From NCBI GenBank assembly GCA_036346225.1, contig JARFIW010000453.1, positions 4,960,001 through 5,024,000 on the forward strand: 64,000 nt of DNA, read 5' to 3'. The first letter of the stretch is position 1; every line of letters begins with the position of its first letter. Source of the DNA: Platerodrilus igneus (taxonomy: Eukaryota > Arthropoda > Insecta > Coleoptera > Lycidae). The notes below the pieces were generated by a model. It ran no database searches. It had not been told where the DNA came from and was given only the letters and a program-made list of their open reading frames with translations. Both the position numbers and the translations under genes were made by a program. Shown here in pieces: positions 44,553-57,069 of the stretch.

Positions 44553-46721
44553 TTTATAGTCAAGCTAATTCAGACTTTATTTTTTTGTGTGTGCCTGTGT
44601 TATTTCCAGTTGCAAATCTGTAGACAATTTTCAATCAATGTCATCGGTGATTGTACTAACAGATTCACCAACGGCATAAGCAGATGATTAAGTGTCTTTT
44701 CTACTGACCTCAAACAGTATAGAAATATTAGAACAAAACTACTAATTATTCTGTTCAACCGTAACTTCACATGGGTCATCAACAGCTGAGAACATGCTGT
44801 ACTTAGGACCTACAGCTTTATGCAAGAAATCAAAGATGGACAATACCACTGAGATGTTCAAAGATGTTGTATCGAGAGTCTTACAATTATGACATTAAAA
44901 TTTAAATACAAGAGGAAATTTAGACCCATCATTCAAGATTGTGAGAAGGAAACAGAAAATTTTAAAATATTGGATTAAATTAAATACTTTTAGTGGAATG
45001 AAATTTTTAATCTTGTTATAAAATGAACGCGTTTTTAATAATATTTTAAGGAAGAACATTTTAGAAGCACAAGTTTTCCACTTAAGTACTAAACTTTATT
45101 TCTATTTAGAATGCGTTTAATTAGGAAGATTTCCACGGATTTATACTTACGTACTATGCATTATTTACATATACTATTATGCAATATAAATAAAGCTTAT
45201 TATGACACGGGTTTTCACACCTAGAATAATATACACAGTGTTTCCAATTACGGAGCATGAGTATTTATAGCATTAGAAGCATTTCTTTATTTTGCTCTAG
45301 TTTTAATAAGTACATGGTATGGTGTTCGATGGTCTTTATACGACCCCTTATCTCATTATTATGAGTGTATATACATATATATTGCAGTGTTTACCCTAGA
45401 ATCGTGCCCCAATATTGGGCTGTCTTAAAAAACGCGTGAGGTTCTATTGAACAATGAAGTTAACACCTACGAAATTTAAAAAAAAAATTTTTATTCTAAT
45501 ATCTCTAAAAAAAAACTTCCCCAAATCAGCATACCAAGGCTAGCTCTGTTTCCAGCTTCTTCAGAGATACTTGCCCATTCTATACATACTCTCTATCACT
45601 TAGACTACCAATAAAAATTACCAACCAATTAATTCAACAAAACATACAACCTTTTTATTCATACAAATCAAGAATTACGTCACACCAGCTCAATATTTAC
45701 AAAAATGGATATACACATCTTCATAAATTTCCACAATATCAACAAATAAATCCTTTTAAATTTCCTAAATTTAATTGATTTCAACACTTCTTTATATTCA
45801 TTTCAAGTAGATGGGCCTATCTTGAAACCCTAAATTGAACTTTACCCTGGTCTATGATGAGCTCAGTATAAACCTTCTTACTCTGAATGCACAAATAAAT
45901 TGCATTTTGTTTTAAACAACTCTAAAGACCCGTTTACACTTTACATCAAAATTATACGTCATGTATTTATACCTTCAAATAATAAAATCAAATTGTCCTT
46001 TTCATATAACCTTCAAAATAAATTTTATGTTCATAAAATATTCACCCAGTACGTCAAATCACTCTAACACAAAATACCAGCACAAAATATTCAAACAATA
46101 ATAAAGAAAACAAATTTTTTTTACCTGGTGTATGCTCTTGAATCATCACTTCTGTAGACGTCATCCACCAAATTCTCGTCGTTGCATTCCATCAAACTTC
46201 TTTCTGCTACATGTACAGCAAACTCATTTTTACACGTTCATCCAATTCTAAGTGGACGCCTTCAATGCAGCTACCCATATAATCGTCCGAATATGTTAGT
46301 CGGCTTCCGGATTTACCATACAACCAGCACCCTAGCTCCGAAAAATAACTTGACTCACTTACCTTTGTAACATCTCTTGTTCTTTATGCGTATTTAAACT
46401 TACAGCCCCGTTTATGAAATAGCACCTACTCGTGCTTTTAAACACTTGTAATTTAAATTAAACGGACTGCACTTTCACCGATCTACAAATTTTCAGCTTA
46501 GATGTTACACCATGTAAGTCTGAAGCGAACAGAAAAAGTAAGAGAACATCACTACGTTTCCTAGTGTATTTATAAGCGTCCAAGTCCACCCCTGTAACCT
46601 ATTTTCATCGAAATAGTGTGAATTGGATTTATTTTTGCAATCTGGATAAGCAATAAAACTTGTTTTATGGTAAATGAAGCGTATTTTCAAAAATATCTAT
46701 ATACGGATTTTGAATTAACAT
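44553..46721. other. AT-rich interval, possibly with an old LTR
   Basis: No protein family recognised. From about 45460 the plus strand becomes A/C/T-rich with few G, resembling in style the Gypsy D LTR. Near 46568-46580 the minus strand has a clean CTTATAAATA box followed by a pyrimidine-rich initiator-like stretch. I saw no matching second copy or terminal TG/CA pair, so an LTR is only a suggestion. Confidence 0.3.
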
Positions 46722-46732
46722 AATCAATGAAA

Positions 46733-49700
46733 GGGGTAAGACAGGGATGTGTCCTATCCCCATTGATTTTTACTTGTACATAGAAAAGGCAATGAATACT
46801 GTCAAATGCAGGAAAACATTTGGAATTACTATGCAGGGACAAAAAATTGATATGCTTAGATTTGCAGATGATATAGCAGTATTAGCGTCTAGCAAGGAAA
46901 AGTTAGAAGCTGCTCTTAATGAAATGTAAACGGTTCTAACAGAGAGATACGGTGTAACAATTACGATTTTCTGTTATTTGAATATACAACTCTGTTCAAT
47001 ACACCTAATCAATAAATGTTAAATTTCTATTGAAACCTTTTATTATAAATTCGTACATAGTACGCCATCTACATTAAAATAGCAAAAGTACACTTAAAAT
47101 GAACTTCTAGTTGTTTGTATCTTGTTTCAATATTCTCCTTCCCGGCGCATGCTCGTATAACTAAGATTGCCTCGTGGAATAAGCCATTTTGGTATCAGAT
47201 GTAGTCCGTAGACCAGTATTATCTTGGGTTTGCAGGTTTTTGATTAAACATGCCGCCCGAACAATTGGTTAAGTGGAGTCAACATGTACCATAAGTTAGT
47301 TTCTGTAATAGCATCGACCTAAAATGGTTGTAGATATATTTTTACGGTAAGAAAGTATTTCACAAGCTTACCCCAAATTTTTATTCTTTCGTTTCATTTC
47401 AGGGCAAGTTCTTCTTTGTTTTAGTTTAGAGTTTTAAGGATTAAACTACCTATTATTAAATATGAAGATAATTATAATTTTAAAATATTAAATTCAAGTT
47501 ACAAGTAATGAAGTTATGGAAATTTAAGTATTATAAAGAAAACAATCGTTAAACATAAGGCAAGCACTAGAGTGAGAAGCAGCTTCAATTGTCACTAAAC
47601 AGGAATGTAGAAACCCGCACATGTGATTGGTTTGTATGAAGATTAAATCCGAAACCCCTGCGTCAGCCACGCTCAACTATAAGAGTAAGGACGCAGATGT
47701 TTAAAAAAAAATTTTTAAGAAAAATAATAAAGAAAAACGGCCGCCAAGCAGATGACCAGCGGTGATTCATCCTCCATTTTTATACTTATATCTTTTCAAG
47801 AAACTTTCAATTAAAATGCTCAGATAAATTTTCGAAGAAGCTATATAAAAGTTTGTTTAAAATTAATTCTTGAAATTTTGCTAAAGTTCATAGTTCAATT
47901 AATTTGTTTCATTTAATAATTTAATTTAAAAATTTAGTATTTGAATAAGGCATAATTGACCTTAACATTTTTAAGATCTTTGTATAAGATTATGTTTGAA
48001 GTTACAAGGTTGTATTGAAAGGTTTGCTTTATTGAACATGTGATATGATAAGAATTGTTTGCCGAATTATTGTGTATAACACATTGTGATAATACGTCTG
48101 AAGTATAATTCAATGTCGACAATAAGTACTTTTCTTTGACCTTTGATTTTATTAAAGATAACTATTAGAAATGTACAACCATAACCAGAGAAATTATTTT
48201 TGAATTTGCAATTTTTTTTGTGAACTGAAAAGAATCCTATTCTAGTAGCATGAAGTCACTGTAACATAAAGTAAAAGTAATATATTTTTTTAAAGTGAAC
48301 TGAAATAATTTATGCAGTTAATAAAACAATATTCCAAGAATGCTTAGAGATCAATATTAAATAGTGAAAACGGAACTGTTTCAAAAGTCTCCATATAAAA
48401 AAAGTTGTATAAACAATGTATATATAAATATTTTTTTTAAAAATTAATAGAAAAAATATTAAGTTGTTTCAAAATTTTTTTCTTTGAAGTCAACAGTAAT
48501 TATCCTACAGAAGCAAACTGTTTATTATTAAGAAACTTTAGTACTGAAGAAAGGTATTATTGGTGATAACGTTAAAAGTTTTTCTTGAAAGTATAATTTT
48601 GACTAGTGGATTTACATATAATTATTTTTGTGATAAAGTGACTAGACTCTAAAGAAGCCCTAGTTTGAAAATGTTTTGGTGTGATTAAATTTTAAGATAG
48701 CACGAGATCGTCGTTCCTATTCCAGGTTGCAGAAACCACAGTAAGTATATTTGTTTATGTTGCTCGTTGTAAAAAAATTTTTTTCTTTCGAAGATTTCCG
48801 TATCTGATCTTCGAATAATTTCTTATAAAACACTCATTAAGATACGTCCAATAAAATTTCTTTTGTTTTATCGTATACCATCCTACGGCCCTAGCTCATA
48901 GCTCTGCCCTAAGTTGAAGAAACTTAGCTAGCTGGAAGAACTCTTTAGAGGGAACCTTTTAAGCCATTCAACATCCTTTTTACCCTGGGCTTGACTATCA
49001 AACAGGAACCCCTCGTAATCTATCGAGGCTCTGCCGCCTGTATGGTAGAGCAGACATATTATTTTCCTTTAGAGGAAAGAAGGGAGGCTACAACGGTATG
49101 AAACTTAACAAAAATAAAACTAAAGTTCTAGTATGCAAAGGTGGGGAAAATAAATCAAAAACAAGAATACAAGTATGTAACACGAACTTACAAGAGGTTA
49201 AGGATTTCTGCTACCTAGGAAGCCAAATAACGCAAGATGGGAAAAGCACAAAAGATATAAAACAAAGATTAGCACAAGGTCGTGCTACATTTAACAAGAA
49301 AAAGCAACTACTGTGCTCAAAGACCACAAACATAGAAACAAGAAAAAGATTGCTTAAAACATATGTATGGAGCACAGCACTATACGGCTGTGAAGCCTGG
49401 ACAGTAGGAGAAGCGGACAAGAAAAAGGTAGAAGCCTTTGAAATGTGGTGCTACAGACGTATGATGAAGATATCATGGACAGACAAAGTTAAGAACGAAG
49501 AGGTACTAAAAATGGTAGAGGAAGAAAGAAATATGTGGAAAACGGTAAAAAAAGAGGAGAGATAGGATGATAGGTCACATACTACGGCATGAGGGAATAC
49601 TGCGGAAAATACTAGAAGCAGAGATAGGAAAAAAGAGAAGAAGAGGCAGACCTAGGTTAGACTACTGCACACAGATAGTACACGATGTAGGCTGTAGGGG

Positions 49701-49776
49701 TTTTAGGGAGATGTGTAGGCTAGCCCAGAATAGAAATCAATGGAGGTACGCATCCAACCAATCCCAAGATGGATAA
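46733..49776 (+). pseudogene. RTE copy 6 RT C-terminal half, split by a solo LTR
   Basis: 46747-46929 has TVKCRKTFGITMQGQKIDML and the catalytic RFADDIAVLASS. A stop replaces the usual methionine-following E codon near 46927 (EM then TAA). The LTR splits the frame at ERYG/MK. From 49098 it continues MKLNKNKTKVLVCKGGENKS, STALYGCEAWTVGEADKKKV and MMKISWTDKVKNEEVLK to a stop at 49565, and 49567-49776 adds GRPRLDYCTQIVHDVGC and NRNQWRYASNQSQDG. A one-base slip near 49555 in an A-rich run causes the second break. Confidence 0.9.
46953..49092 (+). mobile_element. Solo LTR, 2.14 kb
   Basis: Starts TGTAACAATTACG and ends GGAGGCTACA, i.e. TG...CA, with a perfect 4-base duplication ACGG at 46949-46952 and 49093-49096. 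Deleting it with one duplicate restores the RTE sequence GAGATACGGTATGAAA exactly. It has no coding capacity. A 4-base duplication and TG/CA ends are normal for Gypsy LTRs, so this is what is left after recombination between the two LTRs of a Gypsy-like element. No relative of it was seen in the window. Strand is arbitrary. Confidence 0.85.
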
Positions 49777-50270
49777 ACTAATGACGAAAAGATAACTGTG
49801 CTTAAACATGATGATCATTATAAGTAAATACAAGAATTTATTGGGCAATATTCTCGAATAATGTTAAGTGTGTGAAAGGATTTACTGGAAAACCATTACT
49901 TCGGCAAATGTCTAAGTGTTGGGGGATCTTGGTAGCTACAGGTTGCTTAGCCCCTTCACTGAATCTCGGTGAAATAGGGCATAAAATTAGAAAACAATAG
50001 AAGAGGAACGAGCTGTATACACATGCCGTGTGAGAATTTCAGGAAACTATGTAGGCTAGCTCAGAATATAAATAAGTGCAGGTACGTGTCCAACCAGTTT
50101 TCAGACGGAAAACATAATGACGAAAAACAAGCGCAGATAAGTCTGATGATTAGTATAAACCACTAGTTGTTGGTTGCGAAATATCTGCAACTAATGATGA
50201 CTGTGCGAAAAGATATATTGGAAAATATATTAATTCAGTAAATGGCTAATGTTGGGGAACTTGGCAGCCA

Positions 50271-50565
50271 TTACATGTGTTTTCCAATGCTCCACCCGAA
50301 GGTACTACATTGGCCAGGAAGCGAGTTTTTTTTACCTGGAAAATTTTGAATTTTGCCGAATCCTTGCTGTTCCGAGCAAGATAGGGATCTTTAACGTGCG
50401 TGACAACACTCACACACGGGACCTCCATTTTACCTCTCATCCGAACGAGGGTGTATTTTTGCGAAAAATGCTCGCCTAACATTTTTCAAGCGGACCGTGT
50501 CGGGATTCGAACCCGGGACCTAGGGCGTAGTAGTCACACACATACCACTACGCCACGGAGCCGCC
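50271..50565 (-). mobile_element. tRNA-derived SINE, copy 4, best preserved
   Basis: Minus strand; head GGCGGCTCCGTGGCGTAGTG includes an A box TGGCGTAGTGG (plus 50545-50555) and B box GGTTCGAATCC (plus 50503-50513), about 32 bases apart, as in a pol III promoter. The tRNA-related head is about 70 bases, followed by a 200-base body and a short AT tail. It lies in the RTE unit-2 UTR at about the same UTR position at which copy 3 lies in a unit-1 UTR. Body and promoter look intact, so it is the best consensus for the family. Confidence 0.9.
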
Positions 50566-51128
50566 TTCCCTTCACAACCACTGAAGGTCGGAGAAATAGG
50601 GTATATAATTGTAAAACAATAGAAGGTGACCGAACTGCATCTAACAAGAAAGAACAGCGCCTATGAGGAAAGACAACAAACATATAACAAGAAGAAAATT
50701 GTTGAAAGCATATGTGTGGAGCACAGCACAGTATGCCTATGAAATACGGGCAGTCTGAAACGCAGACAGAAAAACGGTAGCAGCCTTTTGAATTGCTGTG
50801 CTTGAGATGTATGAAGACGATAGCATGGACAGACAAAGATAATAACAAATAGGTTATAGAAATAGTAGGGGATCAAGGATATCTGGGGAAAAAGATAAGA
50901 GAAATAGAAGGGCAGAATACGTTCTAAGGCATTTTTGGGGAATAGTATGGGATATATTACAAGCAGAGATAGGAAAAAAGAGGTAGATGTAGACCTAGAT
51001 CAGATAGTGATAGATGCAGACTGTGCAAATTTCAGGGAAATCTGTAGGTTAGTTCAGAATAGGACACAATGATGGTACGTGTCTAACCAGTTCCAGGACT
51101 GAAGACCTAATGATGATGAATCAATGAA

Positions 51129-53477
51129 TGCTAATTTTAAAGTTGAGCATCGTTCTTATGATTTATAGATGCAATAACACTTATTTTGCGACAAATGAAA
51201 ACATGTTTTAAGGTATTTCCAGGAATTAATGTTTACACATGGATTTGATCAATAAATGCTTGATTGGGCTTCATTCTTATGATTTATACATGTAATACAA
51301 CATGGATTAAAGTAGCGCTTCGTTCTTAACTGGTATTACAACACCATATGTACTTAAAGCGTTTATATGTTGCATGAGAATACATTCGTTCTGCTAAGAA
51401 AATACGCTTATGTTTATCCACATTTTTGTTATCAAAGTACTCAATTATGTGTATAAGTTCCGTGTATGTTGGACATATTATAAAAGATTACATTTTGCAT
51501 CTAATGAAAGAATTGGGCGTTTTTCTAAAAATTGTAAATGCACAATCTATATAAAGACGCATTTATAATAATTTAATTTTCATTTTCAATTTATTAACAA
51601 ATTTACGAAGAAGCGTATTATGTTTTAAATCGTATCTCTAAGTAGTAAAGCAAATCTTTATTGTCCTATATTCTAGAACAATCAACTGCTAAAATTTAAC
51701 AAGCGAATAATGAACTAGCAGGAGCGACGACAGAATTTGTAAAAGCGATAAACTAAGCCTTAAAATCTTGAATATTGATAAAACGGAGAAACGACGTCAA
51801 TTATTACAAAGCTCGAGGTCGTTAAAACGATAAATCTACTAGTATTGCATCACACGCCTTCCAGAACAACCAATTACACGATTCGAGATTGACCGTAAAA
51901 TATCTATATACTTACGTTACATGGGCCTGCTCTTATAAAACTCGAGAACGCCGGTCAGTCCTCACTCAAACGTCACGATGCAAATCATATGATACACTAC
52001 TTAGTATTTAGTAGCAAAAGTTATTATGGAAGACACGCGATTTTATTGAAATAAACGACTTTAAAAAATTATTGATGCTCAGAAGGGAGTAGATAATTTG
52101 AAGTATTTACAATGGTTTTAAAAATAGAAGCAAAGAATTCAAAATAATTGAAATTACCCTAAAAATTTGCTTAAATGGAATAAAGCATATGTGGTGGGAT
52201 TAATTTACTACACGTTATATGGAACAATTTGGATGTAAAGACGTACTTTGTAAAAAGATTTAAACGATTTTGGAGCCTTAATTGATAATTACGGTTTGGA
52301 AAAAAGTAACACCGATTAGATTTGTCACGGTAAAATAAAATTAAATTGTTTTAAATTTTAAAAGAACATATCTGTTGTTTGTGTAAAAGTCTTTGAGTGA
52401 GAGAAATGTACACAAGTCGATAATTTGATTTAAAGGGTAGCAGGCCTTCGGTGCAGGTTTTGCCAGTTTATAAGATAGTAATTAAACCTAACTGATCAGA
52501 TATATTTAAATACGAATGTTAAGGGAAGATTGTTAAAGTATCAGAGTTATTTTCACAAATTTTGCACATAAAAACATAAAAAGATTTAATTTGGGTGAGA
52601 ATGAAAATTAAGAGATTAATATTTGTAAGTGCTCATTCTAATTATAAAAGAGGTTTTTCGACTCCATTTTAGTATAAGCGAATGATTATCCTGAAGTTAT
52701 ATGTTATATTTAAGATATTGCCGGTAAGACAAAGTTGTAGATATTTTGGACCCTGTTTTTAGTGTATAAGATTTGCGATGAGAGGAAGTGCTTTTTCATA
52801 GATGTTATATTTAAGATATTGTTTGTTAGAGAAAAGCTGTTGTGGATTCAGTAGTTATAATTTGAAAGATTGTTTGTAAAAGAATATTTCGTGTCATTAT
52901 AAATCTGATGTCTGATTCTAGTGTTTTTATTGGAAGAGGGCTAATAAAAAATAAATATAGCGGGCAAATTTAAAACTTTCATGGAAACATCTTCTATTCG
53001 GGCAGTTCACCGCATCTTTTATCGGTGTCAACAGCATTTTTAATGACGTCCAACGTCGAGCTTCTTCGCTATGCTACTTCCAGCTATTTAAAACACTGTC
53101 TTTATTAACAACTAGAAACATATTTGTCATTCCAACAAGTTTCACACATTTCTAGAAACTGATACTCCATTGATATGTTTTAAATTTAGATCGTCTTGTT
53201 TAAACAAAATTAATAATTGGCATCATCGCGTATAAATGTTTAAGAATGCGACGCAATATCAGCGGTTTGTGAATGTGTAAAAGTTTAACAACTAATGAAT
53301 ATATTAAACAAACGAATTAGTTTAAAACTCATCATTTACGAAAACAGATATTTTCAAGGTACTCACTCATTATATAATATTTCAACTTTGTTATCAGGAC
53401 AACTTTTCAAGGAAAATTCTGTCTACTTGCATCATTATTTATAATATCTGCAGTTTGAACATTTCTTATATATATAT
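51129..53477. other. AT-rich interval with diverged direct repeats
   Basis: No gene recognised. A TTCTTATGATTTATA phrase recurs at about 51148 and 51268 with similar flanks (period about 120), and ATGTTATATTTAAGATATTG recurs at about 52702 and 52802 (period about 100). A possible plus-strand core promoter is listed separately. The size and promoter would suit another LTR remnant, but no termini were found. Confidence 0.35.
51935..51975 (+). promoter_or_regulatory. Possible core promoter (TATA plus initiator)
   Basis: CTCTTATAAAAC is followed about 25 bases downstream by GGTCAGTCC, which fits the arthropod initiator TCAGT at the usual distance. No coding sequence follows, so if functional it would drive a non-coding or LTR-type transcript. 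Confidence 0.3.
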
Positions 53478-55600
53478 TGCTGTGATATGCTCCTTTGAAT
53501 GCGGGAACTGGGTCCTTTCAACAAAAAAATTCTAGTCCCACCGATTGGGCGTCATAAACTGCTGTGATCCTGTTTTCGCCTCGGCTGCTCACCTAATTTT
53601 ATAAACCTCCTCATTCATAAAATTAAACAACACATTCCTACCACAAACATCAACGTTAACTCTATTTACATCAATATTCAGAATACATTAAATTTTCAAA
53701 TTAAATTTCAGCATAAAATTCAGTTTTAAAAAGAATTTCAAGATTAATTTTATTATCATTTTAATGTGCATCCAGAATTAAAGTCCTTGTTGGATGCCTA
53801 CTAATTAATATAACAATATAAGCAGACCGGAGTCTGAGTATAAAGGAGCATCTACCACCCTTTACGTTAATTAACCAGGTTCGTCTAATTGAGCTCAAAG
53901 ACATACCCAAAGTTTCATCATATTCCCGAACATCAATACTAAATACCCTTTCTACTTAAACAAGCAAATTTCATCTTAAAATTAAAATTTTATGGTTAGT
54001 ACAATTTCACTAATGTCCATTTAAAGTAAATCAATTATAAAGTTATTCAACACACACAAAATGTCAAACAAAATAGTATAATTTACCTGAAGGTTACTGT
54101 CCTCGTAGCTTCAAAGTACATCGTCCCTTTAGTTAATCACACCATTCCAACAGGATTATATTTACGGCTTCTAATTCTCAACGCTTTAAAATTTTCTCCA
54201 TCACCATTTATTTAAAGTTGTTTCTGGGCTTTTCCGGAACTCATCTGTGTATATCTGACCCTTGTTTCGTGGATCCAGACACGTATTTGAACCATTTAAT
54301 TATTAACACCCCGAAAATAGCAGAGAAATTCATGCGTCTTTCACCAATATACGCCAAAACTGCCTACTTTTGTGTATACATTTGTCGTTGTAAATTTTGC
54401 TAATTGGTACAGTGATACTAAATTTTATTACCTTGTATCTAAGTGCACTGAAGTACATTCATGTTAGCACGTAAATAACAAACTATTTTGAATCACTAAA
54501 ATATACGAGCAAACTTTAAATTATTTTATCAAACTAAAATGCACTGTTTAACATCTTGAATCAAGTCGCGGATGTAAGAGCTTTTAACGCATCGAATAGT
54601 CAAAAGTCTAAGAGGCCAAAATTCATATTACCACCGGTATATATAGCGAATAGCCGGCACGTCGCTTTTGTCCTCAAAACAGACAATTCTTAAGAATTTC
54701 TCATTCTATGTTCCCAGTCCGTCGCTCGCGCGTCGGTTTTACGAATTTTCACTCGCCCCATTTAAATCTCAGAAATTCTCACACGGCACGCAAACATGTC
54801 CGAGAAAAACTAATTAATTTTGTACAGAAATTGTTGTTTCTACCTCTGATATTTGCATCCTATTTTCAACCAATTGTGACCCTCGTGACGTTGCTTAAAT
54901 CACGCCTTTTACTATATGTGTCTTTGCTTGACGCATTTCTCTTTCCTTTTCTAACCTGTTCGTATTGGTGCAAATTGATATTCTTTATTATCGATTATAT
55001 TTTAGTCCATGTGGACTATCTGGGTTTAATAACCCCGTATCGCACCTTCTCGTGAATATTAAGCCTCGGTTTCCCCAAGATTCTTTGAAACCATTTGTTA
55101 TCTACACAATTTTCGCCGTACGTGATATTTAAACTACGCAGGTGTTCTAAATAATATTAATTCTCAGAGCTTTATTTTCTGGTATTATAATCTTGGATTT
55201 TCACAGACTTTTATGCTTATTATTAATAATGGTTTAATTAACTCCAATTAAAATTGACTTCTATCCTTTCATTTTAGCGAATACAAGTTAAATATTAATT
55301 ATTATGTGTACACTCTGTTTAATACCGGTTACTTAAAATAGGGTTAATTAATATAAATTTTGCACGTAATTTCCATTTGTTTAGGAATAATTAAATTACA
55401 CGCAGAGCTTTTTAATACTGTTTCTTTTGATATAAAGCGTCTTGTACATGATTTAAATTTCTTATTTTACTGAAACGACCGAATTTATTTATGCTTCATG
55501 GTTTTAATAAAGCGTATTATTTAATAAAATTCCTTATACACGGTGATTAAAATTATTTGATGTGATTATTTAATTTTCTACCCTGGTCTAAATATGAGTA
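53478..55600 (-). repeat. Gypsy D 3' LTR
   Basis: On the minus strand it begins after the polypurine tract with TACTCATATTTAGACC and ends CATATCACAGCA. A TATA box (CGCTATATATACCGG on minus) lies near 54640-54655. A 115-codon frame on plus at 54708-55055 is not conserved in the twin LTR, where an indel shortens it, so I do not call it a gene. Confidence 0.9.
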
Positions 55601-56350
55601 TTTTCCCCCTATTTGAATACAAATAATCCCACTTATTTGAATGCAAATATAAAGCATTAGACCAAAAAATTACAAAAAATTGCCTATCTCTCTCTACCCT
55701 TATCTATCTAACACCTACCTTACCCAATCAAAAATATTTACACCTATCCTATATCCCTATCCTATTCTTAACTCTCACCTAATTCTCTAAACTGAAATTA
55801 TCCCTAACTTCATCCTACTTATCCATCTAATCCTATATATATCCTATATACCTATCCTATTCCTAACTTTTAATTAATCTTCACTATACTTTACTTCCCC
55901 CTACCTAATCCTATATACCTATCCTACTCTTACTCTATTCCTAACTCTCCACTAATCTCCTATCTTATTTTCTTCCTACATTTAATCTTTATTCTCATCC
56001 TAAACACCTAGTTCTAACTATTTCCCATATTTATCCTATACTTAGCCTTATTTTCTACATCTATACTACAATTCACCTATCTCTATCTTTTGTTCATCAA
56101 GTTATTTAAATCTAACTCTCTTCTTGACCCTCCAAGTCTTTCTTCTCACCATCCTAATACTCTTCATCCCTATTTCTCCCCCTTCTATATCTATACTTAT
56201 CTTCCCTATTATCTCACATACAATAAACTTATAATCCCTATTATCCTGACTCTTAAATACTGCATCTTCTTCAGTCCCTACACATGTCTGTTTCTTATTT
56301 ATTCTTATTTCCTTTTCTGCCGACAAACAAAACGATACTACCTTACAATT
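55601..56350 (-). other. Polypurine tract and strand-asymmetric (G-poor on plus) tract
   Basis: 55601-55612 is the polypurine tract (ATAGGGGGAAAA on minus). From 55681 to 56220 the plus strand has only about 8 G in 540 bases, made of loose CCTATCC/CTAAC-like phrases; the element's sense strand is correspondingly C-poor and rich in A and G. A minus-strand frame crosses part of it (56584-56102) and reads basic, K/R/I-rich, without pol motifs. It occupies the place of most of RT, RNase H and integrase. Confidence 0.8.
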
Positions 56351-57060
56351 ATCGATTTTTCCCTCTATGGAAAATCCTATGTACCTTCTAGAATTCTTAT
56401 GTAATGGAATCCGCCAGAATGAATTCCTTAAATCTACTTTATAAAAACAACTTTGCCACTTAACCTCATCAAAAATACTTCTGCCTTCACCTGCTCCCGA
56501 TATGCTGCTGTTGCTTCTACCCCCACTAATTCTGCATGTTTTTGTACTAAAGCTTGAACCTCTACTATCTTTTCCTCTGGACATCTTATTGTGTTGATCT
56601 GTTTAACTTCATCATCCTCTACCTCTACTACATTAATACTAAACCCCGTGTCATCCTCTGTGACTTCATAACTGCCCTTCCATGGCACTACCTTATCCTT
56701 AATCCTTACTACCTTCCTCTCCATATCTATCAAAACCCCTAACTTCATCATACAGTCAACACCTAAAATGCTCTGAAACTTCAGTCCAGGTACAATTACA
56801 AACTCCTGTTCACAGCTTAAACCTCCTATATCTATCCTAAGCACCACAACACTATTTACTACAGCAAACTTCTTTTTATTTGGAGCTACTAAATGACTAC
56901 GCTTTATAGGCATAATTCTATCACAAACCTTATCCCTAATTTTGCTGACGAATTTCTCCGATATTAAACTCGCCTCTGCCCCTGTATCAAGTAATACTTC
57001 TACATTATTCTCAAAAATTTCTAAATTAATAATTGGCAAACATAATTTTTCCTCAGTTTC
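56351..57060 (-). pseudogene. Gypsy D protease with the stub of RT
   Basis: The frame 57039-56434 begins PIINLEIFENNVEVLLDTG, with the protease motif D-T-G-A and later QSILGVDCMMKLGVLIDME, so protease looks intact for about 110 residues. A linker and a repositioned RT start follow (KAEVFLMRLSGKVVFIK). In the overlapping frame to 56102, KVDLRNSFWRIPLHKNSRRY resembles the RT A-block in which D is the first catalytic residue. After about 20 more residues similarity to RT ends. The second and third RT aspartates are absent. Confidence 0.8.
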
Positions 57061-57069
57061 TGGCTCTAC

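Larger units (their letters stand above)
46732..51118 (+). mobile_element. RTE LINE copy 6, with target duplication, solo LTR and SINE inside
   Basis: Plus-strand copy flanked by AATCAATGAA at 46722-46731 and 51119-51128. It is 5'-truncated at the RQGC block of RT. A solo LTR (46953-49092) and a SINE (50271-50565) are later insertions. Removing them leaves RT C-terminal half, 3' UTR, then unit 2 (about 50020-50635) and unit 3 (50636-51118), ending GACCTAATGATGATG. This is the second copy in which a target duplication encloses all three tandem 3' units. Confidence 0.9.

Noticed and set aside
45460..46600. Definite LTR related to Gypsy D
   Set aside because: Similar base composition and a TATA-like box, but no aligned identity to the Gypsy D LTR and no termini or target duplication seen.
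50495..50565. tRNA gene
   Set aside because: A and B boxes are present, but the head cannot fold into a proper anticodon arm by eye, has a 200-base body behind it, and recurs as a dispersed repeat; it is a SINE.
54708..55055. Protein gene inside the Gypsy D LTR (also 59996-60298)
   Set aside because: The two LTRs differ by indels that shift or shorten the frame, and no domain is visible.
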